Origin: Rhizobium sp. FKY42
GTDB lineage: Bacteria > Pseudomonadota > Alphaproteobacteria > Rhizobiales > Rhizobiaceae
DNA: 64,000 nucleotides
Assembly (NCBI RefSeq): GCF_005222835.1
Contig: NZ_STGA01000062.1
Location: 62,001-126,000 of the forward strand
Reading direction: 5' to 3'
Positions 56,695 to 64,000 of this stretch are shown here, one piece after another. How positions within the stretch are numbered: position 1 is the stretch's first letter; each line of letters starts with the position of its first letter. The notes beneath the pieces are model-generated. The model saw only the letters and a list, made by a program, of their open reading frames with translations, made no database searches and was not told the DNA's origin. A program made the position numbers and the translations under genes.

Positions 56695-57665
56695 TTCACT
56701 GCCAGCATGCGCTCGACCGCAAGGCGTGCCTTGTCGGCGACTGCCGGATCGACGGTTACTTCATGCGTGCCGGTTTCCAGCGCCTTGCGAATGTTCGAAA
56801 GCGTAATGCGTTTCATGTGCGGGCAGAGATTGCAGGGCCGGATGAACTCTACGTCGGGATTGTTGGCCGCCACATTGTCGCTCATGGAGCATTCGGTCAG
56901 CAGCACCACGCGCGGTGGCTTCTGGTTTGTCACATAGTCTGACATCACGGCGGTCGATCCGGCAAAATCGGCCTCCAGCACCACCTCCGGCGGGCATTCC
57001 GGATGCGCCAGAACGATCACGCCCGGATGTGCCTCGCGCAGATCGCGAATATCCTGCGGCGTGAAAAGCTGGTGAACCTCGCAATGGCCCTTCCAGGCAA
57101 TCAGCTCCACATGGGTTTCGCGTGCCACGTTCTGCGCCAGATATTCGTCGGGCAGCATGAGAACCCTTGGCACGCCCAGCGATTCCACCACTTCCTTCGC
57201 ATTGCCGGAGGTGCAGCAGATATCGGATGCGGCTTTGACGGCAGCTGAGGTGTTGACATAGGTGACAACCGGAACGCCGGGATGGGCTTCTCGCAGCAGT
57301 GCAATATCTTCCGGCGTGATGGAATCGGCCAGCGAGCAGCCTGCGCTCATATCCGGGATCAGAACCGTTTTCGATGGGTTCAGCAGCTTGGCGGTTTCCG
57401 CCATGAAGTGAACACCGGCAAGCACGATGATATCGGCGTCTACCTCCATGGCCTTGCGGGCCAGCGCCAGGCTGTCCCCCACAATATCGGCCACGCCATG
57501 GAAGATCTCCGGCGTCTGGTAATTATGCGCGAGAATCACCGCGTTCTTCTGGCGCTTCAGCTCCAGAATGGCCGCCACATCGGCCTCATGCGCCATCCAT
57601 TCGGCCTTGGGCATGATTTTGCTGACCCGCTCATAAAGCGTAGAAACGGCCACGGGAGAATTCAT
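56691..57665 (-). CDS. nadA: Quinolinate synthase
   Basis: A 324-aa [4Fe-4S] enzyme that joins iminoaspartate with dihydroxyacetone phosphate to form quinolinate. Cluster cysteines occur in [18 protein letters not shown] and [10 protein letters not shown] strong AAGGAGG site precedes ATG 57665. It is the first gene of nadABC and lies behind two inverted repeats that probably bind NadQ. Confidence 0.96.
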   Translation of the reverse strand: MNSPVAVSTLYERVSKIMPKAEWMAHEADVAAILELKRQKNAVILAHNYQTPEIFHGVADIVGDSLALARKAMEVDADIIVLAGVHFMAETAKLLNPSKTVLIPDMSAGCSLADSITPEDIALLREAHPGVPVVTYVNTSAAVKAASDICCTSGNAKEVVESLGVPRVLMLPDEYLAQNVARETHVELIAWKGHCEVHQLFTPQDIRDLREAHPGVIVLAHPECPPEVVLEADFAGSTAVMSDYVTNQKPPRVVLLTECSMSDNVAANNPDVEFIRPCNLCPHMKRITLSNIRKALETGTHEVTVDPAVADKARLAVERMLAVK

Positions 57666-57678
57666 CGACGCCTCCTTT

Positions 57679-57695
57679 ATACTCGAAATGAGTAT
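57679..57695. promoter_or_regulatory. Inverted repeat, likely NadQ operator 1
   Basis: ATACTC-GAAAT-GAGTAT is a perfect 6-bp inverted repeat with a 5-nt spacer, just upstream of the nadA ribosome binding site. It fits an NadQ-type operator. Confidence 0.65.
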
Positions 57696-57712
57696 ATGAC
57701 GGGCGCAGAGAT

Positions 57713-57729
57713 ATTCTCATTTGGAGTTT
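57713..57729. promoter_or_regulatory. Second, imperfect NadQ-like operator
   Basis: ATTCTC-ATTTG-GAGTTT has the same arrangement as the first repeat with mismatched ends; centres are 34 bp apart, about three helical turns. Confidence 0.45.
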
Positions 57730-57732
57730 ATG

Positions 57733-58671
57733 TCAATTGCGGGAAATGGGAAGTTTTGAGCCGGAAAAGGCGCGCTCTTCCAGAACCGCGTGCCGGTAGC
57801 GGAAAAGCTTGGCGGGACGGCCGCCGGTTTCACTGGTCACGTCGCCGGTTTCTTCAATCAGGTCGTGCGAATCGATCAGGCGACGGAAGTTTGGCTTGTG
57901 CAATGTCAGGCCTGCCAGTGCTTCCACGGTGCGCTGCAACTGAAGGAGCGTGAAGCTTTCCGGCATGAGTTCGAAGACGACCGGGCGGTATTTGATTTTT
58001 GCCCGCAGGCGCGCAATGCCGGTTGCCAGAATACGGCGATGATCGGCAAACATGGGGCGACCGGTGCCAACAAACTCTTCGCCGCCCGATTCGAACACCA
58101 GTCCTGCCTCAAACATCAGTTCGTAGCGTTGCAGCGTCAGATCTTCGTTCCAGGCGGCACCATTCAGGCCAAAGGCGAATTCGATGCGGCGACGGCGATG
58201 GTCACGGCGAGAGGCTTCCCGTTCCGCCCAGCGTTGCAGATGGTCGGCAATCGCCCTTAATGCCTCAGGCTCGCCCCGGCGATGGTCTTCCCACGGGAAA
58301 TATTCATACCAGCCGTGCCAGCCGGGTTTGCCTGCGCCCGGTGCCGCCTGTTCCCGCACAAGGCCCAGATAGCTGATGGAGATGGTGCGCGAATCGCTCT
58401 CGTCCTGCGTCCGGTCGCGGTCGGCGAAGGTGTACAGCTGTTCGAGATAGCCAACGGGGTGGCCTGTCTGATCGCTCACCCATTCACGAAGGCCTGCTTG
58501 AAGGCTTCGATGCGCCAGTTCGAAAGGGCCGGAGGGTAGTGCATCGCCAGAGCGGATGGTCATCACGCGCGGTTCATCACCCGTCACAGCGGCCAGAACG
58601 GCAATCAGTTCGGCATGGGCAAGGCCAGCAGACAAGAAAAACCTCGATCGGAAATAGCGGCGAGACACCAT
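57733..58671 (-). CDS. nadQ: NadQ-type regulator of NAD synthesis (Nudix-related)
   Basis: A 312-aa regulator. The N-terminal half (LIAVLAAVTGDEPRVMTIRSGDALPSGPFELAHR...REWVSDQTGHPVGYLEQLYTFADRD) resembles a degenerate Nudix fold that senses an NAD metabolite, and the C-terminal part (FTLLQLQRTVEALAG...FRRLIDSHDLIEETGDV...GGRPAKLFRYR) looks like a winged helix. It sits directly upstream of nadA on the same strand, with operator-like repeats in the 67-bp gap. I infer repression of nadABC when NAD is plentiful. Confidence 0.8.
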   Translation of the reverse strand: MVSRRYFRSRFFLSAGLAHAELIAVLAAVTGDEPRVMTIRSGDALPSGPFELAHRSLQAGLREWVSDQTGHPVGYLEQLYTFADRDRTQDESDSRTISISYLGLVREQAAPGAGKPGWHGWYEYFPWEDHRRGEPEALRAIADHLQRWAEREASRRDHRRRRIEFAFGLNGAAWNEDLTLQRYELMFEAGLVFESGGEEFVGTGRPMFADHRRILATGIARLRAKIKYRPVVFELMPESFTLLQLQRTVEALAGLTLHKPNFRRLIDSHDLIEETGDVTSETGGRPAKLFRYRHAVLEERAFSGSKLPISRN

Positions 58672-58769
58672 CGTCTACCGCGATAATCAATAAGGATTTT
58701 GACAATCAGAAAGACATCGCGCAAGTTACCCTACGCTTATTCGTAACATCTTTTAGATTTAAAGAGAAT

Positions 58770-58844
58770 TGGAGCGGGCGAAGGGATTCGAACCCTCGAC
58801 CCCAACCTTGGCAAGGTTGTGCTCTACCCCTGAGCTACACCCGC
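58770..58844 (-). tRNA. tRNA-Gly (anticodon GCC)
   Basis: A 75-nt cloverleaf including an encoded CCA. The acceptor stem is GCGGGTG with CGCCCGC, the anticodon stem CAACC with GGTTG surrounds loop TTGCCAA (anticodon GCC), and the T-arm has GGTTCGAATCC. It stands alone upstream of nadQ. Confidence 0.96.
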
Positions 58845-59227
58845 TCATCAATTCAACAGCCTGGGGTAGATCGCTAGGCCGTTGGTCGCTGTCTTGCGGC
58901 GACGGGGGCTATATGGCCCAACTGATTTTTGAATGCAACAGGGAAATGACATCGCTGCCCGATTTTTTCAACTTTTCTTCTAAGCAATTGTTTTGAAATG
59001 GTAATTTTTGGGAGGATTTTGCTCCTCTGCTTGGTTGGGGGTTCGGGCTTGCCGATAACAGGTCGCAAGCCGGTGTCTTTGAACCGCCTCGATCCCTGCC
59101 GTAATCGGAAGCCCGAAATGACGCTTCTACCGGTGGCGCAGGCGGTGTGATGTTTCTATAGTCCGGGCACCCCGGCAGGCTGTGCCTGTCTTTCCCGTTG
59201 CAGACAAACCCTCGGATCGCTTTTCCC
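58845..59227. other. 383-nt gap between tRNA-Gly and the deacylase gene
   Basis: It should contain the tRNA promoter (minus strand) and that of the deacylase gene. A 50-codon frame at 58998-59150 has a hydrophobic start but no ribosome binding site, so I do not call it. CAGGC-TGT-GCCTG near 59175 is a short hairpin. Confidence 0.4.
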
Positions 59228-59734
59228 ATGACAATGTCTCCCAAGACCGCCGACCAGCTTTTTGCCTTTCTCGATGAGCTTGGCATTCAGCACAGCACCC
59301 ACGACCACCCGCCGGTTTTCACCGTTGCGGAATCGGAGAGTCTGAGAGACGAGATTGCGGGAGGCCATACCAAGAACCTGTTCGTGAAGGACAAGAAGGA
59401 TCAGTTCTTCGTCGTGACGGTGGAGGAGCGGGCGACGGTGGACCTCAAGCAGATCCACAAGATCATCGGGGCCTCCAGCCGCGTGTCCTTCGGCAGCCCT
59501 GAAAAGATGCTGGAATATCTGGGAGTGGTTCCGGGTTCCGTAACAGTGTTCGGCGCCATCAACGATACGGAGAACAAGGTCACCTTCGTTCTCGATGAGG
59601 GCCTGATGCAATATGACATCATCAACGGTCATCCGCTGAGAAACGATGCCACGACCTCCATTGGCCGGGATGATCTTATCCGCTTCTTCAAGGCAACCGG
59701 TCACGATCCGCTTGTCTTGAAAGTCGCGGACTGA
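59228..59734 (+). CDS. Aminoacyl-tRNA deacylase (ProXp-ala/YbaK-like)
   Basis: A 168-aa editing domain protein that removes wrongly attached amino acids, most likely Ala from tRNA-Pro. The family pattern is clear: HSTHDHPPVFTVAES, GGHTKNLFVKDKKDQFFVVTV (with the conserved Lys) and GSVTVFGAINDTENKVTFVLDEGL. ATG 59228 is used; ATG 59234 and 59198 are alternatives. Single gene. Confidence 0.88.
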   Translation: MTMSPKTADQLFAFLDELGIQHSTHDHPPVFTVAESESLRDEIAGGHTKNLFVKDKKDQFFVVTVEERATVDLKQIHKIIGASSRVSFGSPEKMLEYLGVVPGSVTVFGAINDTENKVTFVLDEGLMQYDIINGHPLRNDATTSIGRDDLIRFFKATGHDPLVLKVAD

Positions 59735-59789
59735 CATACGATCTGTTCAAGCACAAGTCGCATGACACTTACCGTCTGGGGAGACATTC

Positions 59790-60773
59790 ATGAGCGGTCC
59801 GAACAACCCGTATAGCAATGGCTACGGCAGCCAGATGACCGGAACAATGAGCTTCGGAACTGCTCCGGCGGCAACGCCTTCCGGTTCTGCTGCCGGCAGC
59901 TTCGTCAAGGATACGACGACGGCGGGTTTCACCAAGGATGTCCTGGAAGAATCCCGTCGCCAGCCGGTACTGGTGGATTTCTGGGCGCCTTGGTGCGGTC
60001 CTTGCAAGCAGCTTGCACCTGCGCTCGAGAAAGTGGTCAACGAAGCACAGGGCCGGGTCAAGCTGGTCAAGCTTAATATCGACGATCACCCGTCGATTCC
60101 CGGTCAGTTGGGCATCCAGTCCATCCCGGCGGTTATCGCTTTCGTGAACGGTCGCCCGATGGATGGCTTCATGGGTGCCATTCCAGAAAGCCAGATCCGC
60201 CAGTTCATCGACAAGATCGGCGGTCCCGCAGGCGCGGATGAGGCCGCGGAAATCGAAGCCGTGCTGGCAGAGGCCAAAGGCCTTCTGGAGGCTGGCGATA
60301 CGGATGGTGCCGCGCAGCTTTATGCCGCCGTTCTGCAGGCCGATCCGGAAAATGGCAAGGCTGTTGCCGGCATGATCGAGTGCCTGCTCACGCTTGGCCA
60401 GACGGAGCGGGCGCAGCAGATGCTGGACTCGCTGCCGGAAGACATTGCCAAGCAGCCGGAAGTTCAGGCGGTTTCGCTGAAGCTCAACCAGATTACCGAG
60501 GCCCGCAAGCTGGGCGATCCGCGGGCGCTGGAGCATGAGCTTTCGCTCAATCCGGATCATCACGAAGCGCGCATGAAGCTTGCAAAGATCCTCAACGTTC
60601 AAGGCGATCGCAACGAAGCTGCCGAACATCTGTTCTACATCATGCGCAAGGACCGCGCCTTTGACGACGACGGCGCGCGCCGCCAGTTGCTGGAGTTTTT
60701 CGAGGCCTGGGGCGTCAAGGATCCGGCGACGATTGCGGCCCGGCGCAAGCTTTCGTCCATCCTGTTTTCCTGA
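59790..60773 (+). CDS. Thioredoxin-TPR co-chaperone (CnoX/YbbN-like)
   Basis: A 327-aa protein. After a ~45-residue glycine/serine-rich lead, a thioredoxin domain (about 45-150) has an intact WCGPC active site, then helical TPR-like repeats to the end. E. coli CnoX/YbbN lacks an active site, while alphaproteobacterial forms often keep WCGPC. It may protect oxidised clients for GroEL. The Lon-domain gene follows by 93 bases. Confidence 0.9.
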   Translation: MSGPNNPYSNGYGSQMTGTMSFGTAPAATPSGSAAGSFVKDTTTAGFTKDVLEESRRQPVLVDFWAPWCGPCKQLAPALEKVVNEAQGRVKLVKLNIDDHPSIPGQLGIQSIPAVIAFVNGRPMDGFMGAIPESQIRQFIDKIGGPAGADEAAEIEAVLAEAKGLLEAGDTDGAAQLYAAVLQADPENGKAVAGMIECLLTLGQTERAQQMLDSLPEDIAKQPEVQAVSLKLNQITEARKLGDPRALEHELSLNPDHHEARMKLAKILNVQGDRNEAAEHLFYIMRKDRAFDDDGARRQLLEFFEAWGVKDPATIAARRKLSSILFS

Positions 60774-60866
60774 TCAGCTTCGATATCGGCGCAGAGCCTT
60801 GTGAAAGCAGGCTCGGCGCCCCAGATAGGGTGTGGAAATTATTCGGTTCTGGAGGAAGATAGGCTC

Positions 60867-61529
60867 ATGCATGTCGGCAACGCCAGATACGTTAAACGCG
60901 AGGATCTGCCCGAGACCATTCCGGTCTTTCCGCTGACGGGCGCGCTTTTGCTCCCCGGCGGTCAATTGCCGCTCAACGTGTTCGAGCCGCGCTATCTCGC
61001 TATGTTCGATGCGGCACTGGCAGGTAGCCGCCTGATCGGCATGATCCAGCCGGTTCTCGGTGAAGGTGGCGAGGGCATTCGCCCGGCACTCAGCTCTGTC
61101 GGTTGCATCGGTCGCATTACGTCTTTTGCAGAGACTGGCGACGGGCGCTACATTACGTCGCTCAGTGGCGTGTGCCGTTTCCGGCTGATGGAGGAGGTTG
61201 GCGAAGGCCATCCTTATCGCACCGTACGCTTCATGCCGTTCATGAGCGACCTTTCCTCGGAAGAGGATGATTCCACCGTTGACCGCCAGGAGCTCCTGCG
61301 CGTTTTTCGGGCCTATCTCGATGCCAACAAGCTGGAAGCTGACTGGGACAGCGTGGAGCGCGCTGGTAACCGTACATTGGTCAATTCGCTCTCCATGATG
61401 TCGCCCTTCGGTCCTGCGGAAAAGCAGGCGCTTCTTGAAGCGCCCGACCTCAAGACGCGTGCAGACACCTTGATTGCCATTACCGAGATCTTTCTTGCCA
61501 GCGGCGGTTCCGAGACGACGCTGCAATAG
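60867..61529 (+). CDS. Lon N-terminal (substrate-binding) domain protein
   Basis: A 220-aa protein with only the Lon substrate-binding (PUA-like) domain and no ATPase or protease parts: PETIPVFPLTGALLLPGGQLPLNVFEPRYLAMFDAAL, then CIGRITSFAETGDGRYITSLSGVCRF. ATG 60867 has GGAGG about ten bases upstream. It lies 15 bases before the Trm112-like gene and may form an operon with the CnoX-like gene, a protein-quality theme. Confidence 0.9.
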   Translation: MHVGNARYVKREDLPETIPVFPLTGALLLPGGQLPLNVFEPRYLAMFDAALAGSRLIGMIQPVLGEGGEGIRPALSSVGCIGRITSFAETGDGRYITSLSGVCRFRLMEEVGEGHPYRTVRFMPFMSDLSSEEDDSTVDRQELLRVFRAYLDANKLEADWDSVERAGNRTLVNSLSMMSPFGPAEKQALLEAPDLKTRADTLIAITEIFLASGGSETTLQ

Positions 61530-61544
61530 CTGGTAGGTGGCACC

Positions 61545-61733
61545 ATGGATGAGAAGCTGGCGAAAGTTGATCCGAAACTGCTGGACCTTCTGGTGTGTCC
61601 ACTCGGCAAGACGCGGCTCGTCTATAATCGCGAGACCAATGAGCTGATTTCGGAGGCGGCCAAAGTGGCCTACCCCATCCGTGATGGAATTCCCATCATG
61701 CTGGTCTCCGAGGCGCGACGCCTCGAAGACTGA
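61545..61733 (+). CDS. Trm112/YcaR-family small protein
   Basis: A 62-aa protein with the Trm112 fold signature [47 protein letters not shown]. Only one cysteine is left, so it lacks the usual zinc site. Bacterial members are often unlinked to tRNA methylation; role unknown. Confidence 0.9.
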   Translation: MDEKLAKVDPKLLDLLVCPLGKTRLVYNRETNELISEAAKVAYPIRDGIPIMLVSEARRLED

Positions 61734-61748
61734 AGGCTGCTGGCGAAA

Positions 61749-62963
61749 TCAGATTGTTTCGCCCATCAGCAGACGAGGGCTGTCCTTGGCCTTGGTGCCT
61801 GCGGCCTCGCCGATGAAGAAGGATTTCAGCTTGGGCAGGCGCTCCACGACCCCCAGACCGAAATCGCGGGCAATGCGGATCGGCGCGATATCGTTGGAAA
61901 AGAGGCGGTTCAGCACATCCGTCGTCACACCCATGCGGAAGGTGTCGAAGCGGCGCCAGGACTGGTAGCGCTCCAGGATGTTCAAGGCACCGATATCGAG
62001 GCCCAGCCGGTCCGCTTCCACGATGGTTTCGGCAAGGGCTGCCACATCCTTGAAACCGAGATTGAGACCCTGACCGGAGATCGGATGAATTCCATGCGCG
62101 GCATCTCCTGCGAGCGCCAATCTCGGGGCAACAAAGGCGCGTGACAGGGTGAGGCCCAGCGGGAAGGCCTTGCGGCCACCAATCACCGTCAGGGCTCCCA
62201 GCTTGTGGCCGAAGCGGCGCTGCAATTCTTCCTCGAAGATCAGCTCGTCAGAAGCAACGAGCCGGTCGGCATCGGCTGTCCGTTCGGTCCAGACCAATGA
62301 GGAGCGGTTGCCGGTCAATGGCAGAATGGCAAAGGGACCGGAGGGCAGGAAATGCTCCTCAGCGCAGCCATTATGAGGGCGTTCGTGCTCGACGGTCGTC
62401 ACAATGCCGGACTGGCCGTAATCCCAGCGCACTGTCTTGATGCCGGCCATATCGCGCAGTTTCGAGCGAACGCCATCGCAGGCAACCACCAGCTTTGCCT
62501 CCAGCACTTCGCCGTTGGAGAGCGTCAGACTTGCTGCATGCGGCCCGGCAGAAAAACCGGTGGCCGATACGCCGTGACGGATGGCGATGCCCAGCCGCTC
62601 GCAGGCCCCGCGCAGCGCGCGCACCATTTCCACGTTCGGCACCATATGGGCGAAGGGACGGCCTTCTTCCACCTCGCCATCGAAGGTCAGAAACACCGGA
62701 CGAACCGGATCGGAGGTGCGCGAATCGGTCACAATCATGCTGTTGATCGGTTGCGAATGGGGCAGGATCTCATCCCATACGCCCAAAACCTCCAGCATCC
62801 TTGTGGCGGCAGCAATGATGGCCGAGGCCCGTTCGTCCTTCTGCCAGACGCTTTCGGGCGCGGCCTCGATCACTTCGACGCTGAGATGCGGCGCTGCCTG
62901 TTTCGTGGCCACGGCGACGGAAAGGCCGACATATCCGCCGCCAACGATCAGCATATCCAGCAT
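61749..62963 (-). CDS. UbiH/Coq6-type FAD monooxygenase
   Basis: A 404-aa flavoprotein of the ubiquinone hydroxylase type. The N-terminal FAD motif is LIVGGGYVGLSVAVAT, DERASAII follows, and the C-terminal GDAAHGIHPISGQGLNLGFKDV is the second flavin motif. ATG 62963 has AGGAG eight bases upstream; the open frame back to 63647 is antisense to tesB and is rejected. It probably hydroxylates a ubiquinone precursor; the position is not clear. Confidence 0.9.
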   Translation of the reverse strand: MLDMLIVGGGYVGLSVAVATKQAAPHLSVEVIEAAPESVWQKDERASAIIAAATRMLEVLGVWDEILPHSQPINSMIVTDSRTSDPVRPVFLTFDGEVEEGRPFAHMVPNVEMVRALRGACERLGIAIRHGVSATGFSAGPHAASLTLSNGEVLEAKLVVACDGVRSKLRDMAGIKTVRWDYGQSGIVTTVEHERPHNGCAEEHFLPSGPFAILPLTGNRSSLVWTERTADADRLVASDELIFEEELQRRFGHKLGALTVIGGRKAFPLGLTLSRAFVAPRLALAGDAAHGIHPISGQGLNLGFKDVAALAETIVEADRLGLDIGALNILERYQSWRRFDTFRMGVTTDVLNRLFSNDIAPIRIARDFGLGVVERLPKLKSFFIGEAAGTKAKDSPRLLMGETI

Positions 62964-63050
62964 GGGTTCACTCCTGCTGCACTTGAGAATGGTCTGTTGG
63001 ACATATAGATCATCGGATACGCGCTTCCTACCGCTGGAGACAGTTAAAAA

Positions 63051-63935
63051 ATGCCGCAGGCCCACGAACACCAAACTCCCATCGAGCAATTGATCGAAAC
63101 GCTGGATCTCGAAAGGCTCGAAGAGAATCTGTTTCGCGGCGAAAGCCCGCAGATTGGCTGGCAGCGTGTGTTTGGCGGACAGGTCATTGCGCAGGCCTTG
63201 ATGGCAGCACAGCGGACCACGACGGCGGATCGCTTCGTCCATTCGCTGCATGGCTATTTTCTGCTGCCAGGTGATCCCAAAGTGCCGATCATCTATCAGG
63301 TGGAGCGCCTGCGCGATGGCGGAAGCTTCACCACGCGGCGCGTCACGGGCATCCAGCATGGTAAGGCGATATTTGCCATGTCTGCTTCCTTCCAGCTCGA
63401 GGAGCCCGGATACGAGCATCAGGCGACGATTCCGGACGTCAAGCGGCCTGAAGACCTGATGTCGGAAGACGAGTTCCAGAAGATGTTTCTGGCGCATGCG
63501 CCGGAACCGGTCAAAAAATACTGGGGCCGTAAACGTCCGGTCGAGATCCGTCCCGTCTCGCTGGTTCATTATGTTTCCAACGAAAAGCTGAAACCGGAGC
63601 AGCATATCTGGGTGCGCGCGACCGGCGAGGTGCCGGATGACCGGCATTATCAGGCGGCGGTTCTGGCCTATCTCTCAGACATGACGTTGCTGGATACCTC
63701 TCTGTACCCACACGGCACGACTATCTTCGATCCTTCCATTCAGGCGGCAAGCCTTGACCATGCCATGTGGTTTCATCGCCCTTCGAAGCTTGATGACTGG
63801 CTGCTCTATACCCAGGACAGTCCGAGTTCTTCTGGTGCGCGAGGCATGACCCGCGGGCAGCTTTTTACCCGGTCCGGCGAGTTGATTGCCTCTGTGGCAC
63901 AGGAAGGTCTGATTCGGAAACGGGCAACTGAATAA
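63051..63935 (+). CDS. tesB: Acyl-CoA thioesterase II
   Basis: A 294-aa double-hotdog enzyme that hydrolyses acyl-CoA to fatty acid and CoA. The family start is LEENLFRGESPQIGWQRVFGGQVIAQAL, followed by SLHGYFLLPGDPKVPIIYQVERLRDG, and YLSDMTLLDT carries the catalytic Asp. It is divergent from the UbiH-like gene across 87 bases. Confidence 0.95.
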   Translation: MPQAHEHQTPIEQLIETLDLERLEENLFRGESPQIGWQRVFGGQVIAQALMAAQRTTTADRFVHSLHGYFLLPGDPKVPIIYQVERLRDGGSFTTRRVTGIQHGKAIFAMSASFQLEEPGYEHQATIPDVKRPEDLMSEDEFQKMFLAHAPEPVKKYWGRKRPVEIRPVSLVHYVSNEKLKPEQHIWVRATGEVPDDRHYQAAVLAYLSDMTLLDTSLYPHGTTIFDPSIQAASLDHAMWFHRPSKLDDWLLYTQDSPSSSGARGMTRGQLFTRSGELIASVAQEGLIRKRATE

Positions 63936-63965
63936 AATTCATGCAAATTGAAATTTTTGCCTATT

Positions 63966-63992
63966 AAATGAGCGCCTATTTGGCGCTCATTT
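63966..63992 (+). terminator. Strong hairpin after tesB
   Basis: AAATGAGCGCC pairs perfectly with GGCGCTCATTT (11 bp) around TATTT. No long U-tract follows within the window, so it could be a terminator or a leader element of the next gene. Confidence 0.6.
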
Positions 63993-64000
63993 GCATTCTG

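Noticed and set aside
58998..59150. 50-codon frame with a hydrophobic start after tRNA-Gly
   Set aside because: No ribosome binding site and no known family.
62964..63647. Extension of the UbiH-like frame opposite tesB
   Set aside because: Antisense to a well-supported gene; the internal ATG has a strong ribosome binding site and begins the flavin motif.
1..64000. Mobile elements, CRISPR arrays, prophage or toxin-antitoxin pairs
   Set aside because: No transposase, integrase, regularly spaced repeat or such gene pair was seen; the window looks like conserved core chromosome.

Overview
This window reads as ordinary core chromosome of an alphaproteobacterium of the Rhizobiaceae (Rhizobium/Agrobacterium/Sinorhizobium group). 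The evidence is a full-length cyclic beta-1,2-glucan synthase (NdvB/ChvB, 2828 aa) next to its exporter NdvA/ChvA, a rhizobial pyruvate carboxylase, a PHB cluster (phaR, phaA, phaB), a SAM-II riboswitch before metA, a TPP riboswitch before thiBPQ, an rpoH2-like sigma factor behind an EcfG-type promoter, and a nadABC operon with a NadQ-type regulator. Coding density is high and GC-rich, with long antisense shadow frames. I saw no insertion sequence, prophage, CRISPR array, rRNA or replication origin. I do not name a species.

Layout. 0.2-1.6 kb: a 47-aa membrane peptide and an M20 amidohydrolase converge on one terminator. 2-13 kb: ndvB and ndvA converge on a small secreted protein gene. 13-21 kb: a LuxR-type regulator with an apparently intact acyl-homoserine-lactone pocket but no luxI, then pyc, a DeoR regulator with an MFS transporter, ispG and an OmpA-like lipoprotein. 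22-25.6 kb: LysE-type exporter, polyprenyl synthase, mtgA, a glutathione S-transferase and rpmF. 25.7-29 kb: phaR divergent from phaA-phaB and a YunG-like gene. 29-36 kb: a DUF3309 plus glycine-zipper pair under an EcfG-type promoter, a SUV3-like RNA helicase with an S4 protein, fdxA, carD and rpoH2. 36-44.4 kb: an M48 lipoprotein protease, thiBPQ under a TPP riboswitch, a single-domain response regulator, a Uup-like ABC-F protein and thiamine diphosphokinase. 44.5-50 kb: moxR, SAM-II riboswitch with terminator, metA, a VWA protein, galM and an aminotransferase. 50-52.7 kb: an ECF sigma/anti-sigma pair that may run on into a Bax-inhibitor-1 protein and a DUF2076 protein. 53-58.7 kb: methyltransferase, DUF2867, nadC-nadB-nadA and nadQ. 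58.8-64 kb: tRNA-Gly(GCC), a ProXp-ala-like deacylase, a CnoX-like thioredoxin-TPR protein, a Lon-N-domain protein, a Trm112-like protein, a UbiH-like monooxygenase and tesB.

Regulation is the richest layer. Three perfect GGAAC-N16-CGTT motifs (EcfG/RpoE2 general-stress consensus) lie in intergenic DNA upstream of DUF3309, rpoH2 and the response regulator. Two perfect TTAA-N7-TTAA (CtrA-type) motifs lie upstream of carD and the response regulator. Two riboswitches, a paired inverted repeat before nadA, a tandem 10-bp repeat before deoR, and a near-leaderless candidate ECF promoter are also visible. I did not find a clearly new defence or mobile system. The best leads are the ECF-sigma/BI-1/DUF2076 transcription unit, the stress-controlled small-protein operon, the metA gene lodged between a MoxR/VWA pair, and the LuxR solo.
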